A stretch of 64,000 nt of DNA from Variovorax sp. 54 (GTDB lineage: Bacteria; Pseudomonadota; Gammaproteobacteria; Burkholderiales; Burkholderiaceae_C). Shown here in pieces: positions 57,957 through 64,000 of the stretch (the first letter of the stretch is position 1; each line of letters opens with the position of its first letter). Below the pieces are notes generated by a model. That model did not search any database. It saw nothing but the letters and a program-made list of their open reading frames with translations, and was not told where the DNA came from. The stretch lies in assembly GCF_002754375.1 (NCBI RefSeq), contig NZ_PEFF01000001.1, positions 2,480,001 through 2,544,000 on the forward strand, given 5' to 3'. The position numbers and the translations under genes were made by a program.

Positions 57957-60101
57957 TCAGACAGCCAGCCGCTCGAGCTGCGCCACGCGGTTCATCGCGG
58001 CGTGCAGCGACATCAGCAGGCCCAGGCGGTTCAGCCGCAGGTCGGCCTGCTCGGCATTCACCATCACGTCGGTGAAGAACGCATCGACCGGTTCGCGCAG
58101 CGCGGCCAGTGTCTGCAGCGAGCCGGTGTAGTCGCCCGCGTCGAACTGGGCGTTGGCAGCGGGCACGACCTGCGCCATGGCGGCGTGCAGCGCTTTCTCG
58201 GCGGGCTCCTGCAGCAGCAGCTCGCTGACGTGGGCGTCGGCTTCGGGCGCCTTCTTCAGGATATTGCCGATGCGCTTGTTGGCGGCAGCCAGCGCGGCGG
58301 CGGCGGGCAGTGCGGCGAAGGCGCGCACGGCCGCCAGCAGCTTGGGCACTTCGCCCAGGCGCTGCGGCAGCGGGGCCAGCACGGCGTCGACTTCCTGGGC
58401 GCTGGCGCCCTGCTCGCGCAGGCTGCCAGCGAGGCGGTCGAGGATGAAGTCGCGCAGCTCGACCGTGGCCTTGCTGCTGTCGAAACCGTCGATGGCGCTG
58501 AATTGCGCAGCGGCGTCCTGCAGCAGGGCGTCGAGCCCCAGCGCAAGGTCTTTCTCGATCAGCATGCGGATCACGCCCAGCGCGTGGCGGCGCAGCGCGA
58601 ACGGGTCGCGGTCGCCGGTGGGCAGGTTGCCGATGCCGAACATGCCGACCAGCGTTTCGAGCTTGTCGGCCAGCGCGACCGCGAGGCCCACGCTGTTGCG
58701 CGGCAGCTCGTCGCCGGCGAAGCGCGGCTTGTAGTGGTCTTCGATGGCGTCGGCCACGGCCGCATCGAGGCCGTCGTGCAGCGCGTAGTAGCGGCCCATG
58801 GTGCCCTGCAGCTCGGGGAACTCGCCGACCATGTCGGTCACGAGGTCGGCCTTGGCCAGTTGGGCGGCCTGGGTTGCCTGCGCGGCGAGCGTGGTGTCGC
58901 CGAGCTTCTCGGCAATGCCGCGCGCGATGTGCATCACGCGCTGCACGCGTTCGCCCTGCGTGCCGAGCTTGTTGTGATAGACGACCTTGCCCAGCGACTC
59001 GACGCGCGAGGCCAGCGATTTCTTGCGGTCCTGGTCGAAGAAGAACTTGGCGTCGGCCAGGCGCGGGCGCACGACGCGCTCGTTGCCCTGGACGACCGCG
59101 CTGGCGTCGTCGGGCGTGATGTTGCTGACGACGAGGAACTTGTTCGTCAGCTTGGCTTGCGCGTCGAGCAGCGGAAAGTACTTCTGGTTGGCCTTCATCG
59201 TGAGGATGAGGCACTCCTGCGGCACTTCGAGGAACTCGGGCTCGAAGCTGCACACCAGCACGTTGGGGCGTTCGACCAGCGCGGTCACTTCGTCGAGCAG
59301 CGCGTCGTCGTGGATCGGCACCGAGCCGCCGCCGACCTTGACCGCAGCCGCTGCGAGCTGGCGCGCGATTTCGGCGCGGCGCGCTTCAAAGCTGGCGATG
59401 ACGGCACCGTCGTCCTGCAGTTGCAGGGCGTAGCTGTTGGCATCGCGCAGCACCACGGGGTCGACCGCTGCTTCGAAGCGGTGCCCGTGCGTCTCGCGGC
59501 CGGCCTTCAGGCCCAGCGCCTCGATGGGCACCACGGTGTCGGCATGCAGCGCCACGAGGCCGTGCGCGGGGCGCACGAAGCTCACGCTGCTCCAGCCCGG
59601 CATTTCGCAGCCGCTTTCGAGCTGGTAGCTCATGACCTTCGGAATCGGCAGCTTGGCGATGGCTTCGGCCAGGGCCTTCTGCAGGCCTTCGGCCAGCGTG
59701 GCGCCCTTGGCCGTGCTTTCGTAGAACAGGGCTTCGGCCTTGCCGTCCATGGCGCGCTTGAGGCCAGGCACGGCCGAGGCGTCGGCGCCGAGGGCGGCCA
59801 GGCGCTTGAGCAGCGCGGGCGTCGGTTGGCCCGAGGCGTCGAGCCCCACGGCCACGGGCATGAGCTTTTGCGACACGGCCTTGTCGGCGGCACGCTCGGC
59901 CACGTGCGTGAGGTGCGCGGCCAGGCGGCGCGGCGAGGCATACGGTGTGAGCACCGAGCCGGCCTCGGCCAGGCCTTGTGCCACGAGCTGTTCGCGCAGC
60001 ACGCCGGCAAAGGCCTCGCCGAGCTTCTTCAGCGCCTTGGGCGGCAGCTCTTCGACAAACAGTTCGACCAGGAGGGAGTTCTTGTTCATGGGGGTCGTCA
60101 T
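57957..60101 (-). CDS. glyS: Glycyl-tRNA synthetase beta subunit
   Basis: Encodes 714 residues. The N-terminus NSLLVELFVEELPPKALKKL and segments such as EVTALVERPNVLVCSFEPEFLEVPQECLILTMKANQKYF are typical of GlyS. The C-terminus has the anticodon-binding DALR-like domain (EADAHVSELLLQEPAEKALH). With GlyQ it forms the alpha2beta2 enzyme charging tRNA-Gly. It begins three nt after the glyQ stop; ATG at 60089 is an alternative start. Confidence 0.97.
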   Translation of the reverse strand: MTTPMNKNSLLVELFVEELPPKALKKLGEAFAGVLREQLVAQGLAEAGSVLTPYASPRRLAAHLTHVAERAADKAVSQKLMPVAVGLDASGQPTPALLKRLAALGADASAVPGLKRAMDGKAEALFYESTAKGATLAEGLQKALAEAIAKLPIPKVMSYQLESGCEMPGWSSVSFVRPAHGLVALHADTVVPIEALGLKAGRETHGHRFEAAVDPVVLRDANSYALQLQDDGAVIASFEARRAEIARQLAAAAVKVGGGSVPIHDDALLDEVTALVERPNVLVCSFEPEFLEVPQECLILTMKANQKYFPLLDAQAKLTNKFLVVSNITPDDASAVVQGNERVVRPRLADAKFFFDQDRKKSLASRVESLGKVVYHNKLGTQGERVQRVMHIARGIAEKLGDTTLAAQATQAAQLAKADLVTDMVGEFPELQGTMGRYYALHDGLDAAVADAIEDHYKPRFAGDELPRNSVGLAVALADKLETLVGMFGIGNLPTGDRDPFALRRHALGVIRMLIEKDLALGLDALLQDAAAQFSAIDGFDSSKATVELRDFILDRLAGSLREQGASAQEVDAVLAPLPQRLGEVPKLLAAVRAFAALPAAAALAAANKRIGNILKKAPEADAHVSELLLQEPAEKALHAAMAQVVPAANAQFDAGDYTGSLQTLAALREPVDAFFTDVMVNAEQADLRLNRLGLLMSLHAAMNRVAQLERLAV

Positions 60102-60104
60102 CGC

Positions 60105-61013
<909 letters not shown>

Positions 61014-61240
61014 GAAGCTGGCCGGCGTCGGGGGCCGGACATTGGACGGGACGGTGGCGCGGCACAGGCCGCGAAAGCGGACGATTTTACGTTCGCGGGA
61101 GGGCAACTCTCCCACAGCCGCTCGGGATGCCGGCTGCCGCAACAGCCCGCGCGGACGTGGGACAAAGCCCGGCCCCGCGCGCTTTTTTGCGTTTCCCGCC
61201 GCTTTCGGCACTTTCCTGCGCTTTCCCCCTCTCTCACTGC

Positions 61241-62209
61241 ATGGCACCGCCCCACATCGGACCCGACACTTCCTTTTTCATCGTGCTCAATGCCGGCTCC
61301 GGCAGCGAGAGCGCCGCGCAGGCCCGCCAGGTCATCGACGACGCCTTCGCGGCAGACGGCCGCCGGCACCGCGTGTTCCTCGTGGACGGCCCCGGCCGCG
61401 TGCAGGCGCTGGCGCGCGAAGCGGTCGAGCGCGCCCGGGCCGTGGGCGGCGTGGTGGTGGCCGCGGGCGGCGACGGCACCATCAACGCCGTGGCCCAGGC
61501 CACGCTGGGCAGTGGCTGCCCTTTCGGCGTGCTGCCGCAGGGCACCTTCAACTATTTCAGCCGCACCCACGGCATCCCGCGCGACACGGCGCAGGCGCTG
61601 CAGGTATTGCTGACACAACAGCCGCGGCCCGTGCAGGTGGGGCTGGTGAACGACCGCGTGTTCCTCGTCAATGCCAGCATGGGCCTGTATGCCGACCTGC
61701 TGGAAGAGCGCGAAACCCACAAGGCGCGCTTCGGCCGCCACCGCTGGATCGCCTTCTACTCGGGCCTGCTGACCGTGCTGCGCGGGCGCCATCGTCACTG
61801 GCAGCTGCGCATTGCCTCGCACGGCCACGAGCGCGACATCCGCACGCCCACGCTGTTCGTGGGCAACAACCCGCTGCAGCTGATGCAGGCGGGCGTCGAG
61901 CACGCCGAGGCGCCCGAGCAGGGCCAGCTGACGGCGGTGGCGCTCAAGCCGGTCGGCCTGCTGGCGATGCCGGGGCTGCTGGTGCGCGGCGCGCTCGGGC
62001 GGCTGGGCGACGCCGACGAGGTGCTGAGCTTTCCCTTCGAGTCGATGACGGTGAAAGCCGGCCGGCTGCGCACGCCGCGCCGCGTGAAGATCGCGACCGA
62101 CGGCGAGATCGACTGGGTCGACATGCCCCTGCTGTTCCGCGTGGCGCCCGACCCGCTGTGGCTGGTGCGGCCCGACAGCGCGCCCGAGCTGGAGGCGGCG
62201 CGGCCATGA
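61241..62209 (+). CDS. Diacylglycerol/lipid kinase-like protein (YegS/BmrU type)
   Basis: Encodes 322 residues. The DAGK catalytic motif [17 protein letters not shown] with the preceding [10 protein letters not shown] loop and [12 protein letters not shown] identify the family. It phosphorylates a lipid such as diacylglycerol with ATP. The stop codon overlaps the next start (ATGA), and a PAP2 phosphatase follows, so the cluster probably handles lipid phosphates. The start at 61241 is preferred to a frame opening at 61127 because the fold begins at [12 protein letters not shown]. Confidence 0.9.
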   Translation: MAPPHIGPDTSFFIVLNAGSGSESAAQARQVIDDAFAADGRRHRVFLVDGPGRVQALAREAVERARAVGGVVVAAGGDGTINAVAQATLGSGCPFGVLPQGTFNYFSRTHGIPRDTAQALQVLLTQQPRPVQVGLVNDRVFLVNASMGLYADLLEERETHKARFGRHRWIAFYSGLLTVLRGRHRHWQLRIASHGHERDIRTPTLFVGNNPLQLMQAGVEHAEAPEQGQLTAVALKPVGLLAMPGLLVRGALGRLGDADEVLSFPFESMTVKAGRLRTPRRVKIATDGEIDWVDMPLLFRVAPDPLWLVRPDSAPELEAARP

Positions 62210-63033
62210 GCTGCCTGCTGCAAGTGTCCGACCCGCACTTCGGCACCGAGCAGCCCGAGGTGCTGCAGGCGCTCGAACGCCTCGCGCACGCGCTGGCACC
62301 GCAGGCGGTGCTGCTGTCGGGCGACATCACGCAGCGCGCCACGCGCCGCCAGTTCGCGGCGGCGCGCGCTTTCGCCGACCGGCTCGCGGCGCCGGTGGTC
62401 GCGATTCCGGGCAACCACGACATTCCGCTGTGCCAGCTGGCGGCGCGCGTCTTTGCGCCCTACGGTCGCTACGCAGAAGCCTTCGGTCCTGATCTGGAGC
62501 CGGTGTTCGCCTGCGACGACTGGCTGGTGGTCACGGTCAACACGACGCGCTGGTACCGGCACGAAGACGGCGAGGTGTCGCTCGCGCAGGTCGAGCGCGT
62601 CGCGGCCCGGCTGGCGAGCGCCACGCCCCGGCAGGTGCGCGTGGTCGTGACGCACCAACCGGTGCTGGTGACGCGGCCTGAAGACCGACAGAACCGCTTG
62701 CACGGGCGCGAGGCGGCGGTGGCGCGCTGGACGGCGGCGGGCGCCGACCTGATCGTCGGCGGCCACATCCACCTGCCTTTCGTGCGCCCGCTGGACGAGC
62801 ACTTTCAAGGCTGTCCGCCCACCGCCTGGGCGGTGCAGGCCGGCACCGCCGTGTCGACGCGCGTGCGCTGGGACGCGCCGAATTCGGTGAACGTGCTGCG
62901 CACGGAATCGACCGGCGACGGCGCGCAGCGCGTCTGCGTGGTCGAACGCTGGGACCACTCGGCAGCCGACAAGGCCTTCATGCCCGTTGACCTGTTACGG
63001 CTTCCGCTTGCCAGCCGCGCGGCGGGCCCTTAG
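62206..63033 (+). CDS. Calcineurin-like metallophosphoesterase
   Basis: Encodes 275 residues. The five metal-binding blocks are present: LQVSDPHFG, VLLSGDITQRA, AIPGNHDIPL, VVVTHQPVL and IVGGHIHLPF. It resembles CpdA/Icc-type cyclic nucleotide phosphodiesterases and phospholipid-related phosphoesterases. The start ATG overlaps the kinase stop. Context suggests a lipid or nucleotide phosphodiester as substrate, but the family is broad. Confidence 0.9.
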   Translation: MSCLLQVSDPHFGTEQPEVLQALERLAHALAPQAVLLSGDITQRATRRQFAAARAFADRLAAPVVAIPGNHDIPLCQLAARVFAPYGRYAEAFGPDLEPVFACDDWLVVTVNTTRWYRHEDGEVSLAQVERVAARLASATPRQVRVVVTHQPVLVTRPEDRQNRLHGREAAVARWTAAGADLIVGGHIHLPFVRPLDEHFQGCPPTAWAVQAGTAVSTRVRWDAPNSVNVLRTESTGDGAQRVCVVERWDHSAADKAFMPVDLLRLPLASRAAGP

Positions 63034-63044
63034 GGTTGCGCCGC

Positions 63045-63878
63045 ATGCCTTCAGCGGACACCCTTCTTCTTTCTTCTTCCCCCTTGATTCTTCTCGCACA
63101 ACAGCTGGGCGAACACGCCCTGGCCTGGTTCGCGCTCGCGCTGACCGTGTCGGTGCTCGGCGCCGGCCTCGCCTGCCGGATGCTGCAGCGGCGCCATCCT
63201 TTGCCCGACACCGGCGAGCCCGATGAATCGCGCCTGGCGCTTGGTTTGGGCCTGGGCTTCGTGCTGATCCTTGCGGCGGCGGTGCTGGTCGCCTGGATCG
63301 CCTCGCACCTCGGCGACGGACGCACCATGGGCCGCGCCGACCAGGCGCTCGCCGACGCCATCGGCGCCCACGTGCCGTGGGGCGCGCTCGTGAGCTTCAG
63401 CTGGCTCACGCACCTGGGCGATGCGCAACTGCTCGCGCCCGTGTGCGGGGTGGTCGCGCTGCTGCTCTGGCGAAACGCGCACCGCGGGCTGGCACTGGGC
63501 TGGGTGACCGCGCTCGGCGGCATCGTGGTGCTGAACCCCGCGCTCAAACACATCTTCGCGCGGGCCCGGCCGGTGCATGACCACGGGCTGGCACTGGAAA
63601 CGAGTTTCAGCTTTCCGAGCGGCCACAGCTCGGGCGCGATCGTGAGCTACGGGATGCTGCTGTACCTGGCGCTGCGGCTGCTGCCGGCGCGCTGGCATGT
63701 GCCGGCCGCCATGGCCGCGGTGGCGGCCATCGTCACCATCGCCTGCAGCCGGATCTTCCTGCAGGTGCACTTCGCGAGCGATGTCGCGGCCGGCCTGCTG
63801 ACCGGTTTGGGCTGGCTGCTCGTGTGCGTGAGCAGCCTGGAATACGCGCGGCACCGCAAGCGCCGCACCGCGCGCTGA
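63045..63878 (+). CDS. PAP2-family lipid phosphatase, membrane protein
   Basis: Encodes 277 residues with about six membrane segments. The three-part active site is KHIFARARPVHDHG, FPSGHSSGAIVSY and SRIFLQVHFASDVAAG, typical of PAP2 enzymes (PgpB, BcrC, LpxE). It removes phosphate from phosphatidic acid, undecaprenyl pyrophosphate or related lipids at the outer face of the inner membrane. ATG at 63045 is preferred; a TTG at 63036 is possible. It is 11 nt after the phosphoesterase gene. Confidence 0.92.
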   Translation: MPSADTLLLSSSPLILLAQQLGEHALAWFALALTVSVLGAGLACRMLQRRHPLPDTGEPDESRLALGLGLGFVLILAAAVLVAWIASHLGDGRTMGRADQALADAIGAHVPWGALVSFSWLTHLGDAQLLAPVCGVVALLLWRNAHRGLALGWVTALGGIVVLNPALKHIFARARPVHDHGLALETSFSFPSGHSSGAIVSYGMLLYLALRLLPARWHVPAAMAAVAAIVTIACSRIFLQVHFASDVAAGLLTGLGWLLVCVSSLEYARHRKRRTAR

Positions 63879-63885
63879 CCTGAGA

Positions 63886-64000
<115 letters not shown>

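Overview
The window looks like part of the chromosome of a GC-rich member of the Comamonadaceae (Burkholderiales), most probably Variovorax or a close relative. The evidence is the very high GC content judged by eye, two solute receptors of the Bug/TctC family, the leucine/isovalerate degradation cluster, the glyQ-glyS-gmhB-plsC-ygjP order, a double-length UvrA paralogue and several families of long intergenic inverted repeats. Genes are dense, mostly on the minus strand, and mostly ordinary metabolism. No rRNA, tRNA, CRISPR array, insertion sequence or integrase was recognised.

Layout. 1-5.3 kb: end of a HAD phosphatase, a Gram-negative porin with its terminator, a Bug receptor, and an acetylpolyamine amidohydrolase / ornithine cyclodeaminase pair. 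5.3-14.5 kb: a four-module UvrA paralogue divergent from a branched-chain-amino-acid-type binding protein, a small membrane protein and an MFS symporter. 14.6-22.9 kb: a long minus-strand series (IclR regulator, cupin, Bug receptor, CaiB CoA-transferase, acyl-CoA dehydrogenase, acylphosphatase, HMG-CoA lyase, LysE exporter, YbaK deacylase, DUF1289 protein, HCCA isomerase). 23-34.6 kb: hydroxypyruvate reductase, EthD protein, DUF4349 lipoprotein and the liu cluster (isovaleryl-CoA dehydrogenase, acyl-CoA synthetase, methylcrotonyl-CoA carboxylase beta, methylglutaconyl-CoA hydratase, DUF4126, carboxylase alpha) divergent from an AraC-type regulator. With the HMG-CoA lyase at 16.8 kb the window encodes the whole route from isovaleryl-CoA to acetoacetate plus acetyl-CoA.

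34.6-41.8 kb: thioredoxin-like protein, HAD phosphatase, thiC behind a TPP riboswitch, a YchJ protein, and a visibly AT-richer orphan ABC/RloC-like ATPase that is the best candidate for acquired phage defence, next to a small orphan gene with a repeat-rich leader. 41.8-50.5 kb: phosphoesterase, acyl-CoA dehydrogenase, M20 peptidase, thiolase, aceK, carbonic anhydrase, a secreted orphan and a MerR regulator. 50.6-54.8 kb: MBL hydrolase under a perfect 20-bp palindrome, an LRR-protein kinase fusion, an RluA-type pseudouridine synthase and an SDR. 54.8-55.6 kb: a ~730-bp inverted repeat without genes. 55.6-64 kb: ygjP-like peptidase, plsC, gmhB, glyS, glyQ, then divergent lipid kinase, phosphoesterase and PAP2 phosphatase, and the end of an asparaginase gene.

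Most genes are well-known families. The unexplained parts are mainly regulatory palindromes, intergenic repeats, the orphan ATPase, the LRR kinase and a GmhB with a changed catalytic Asp.
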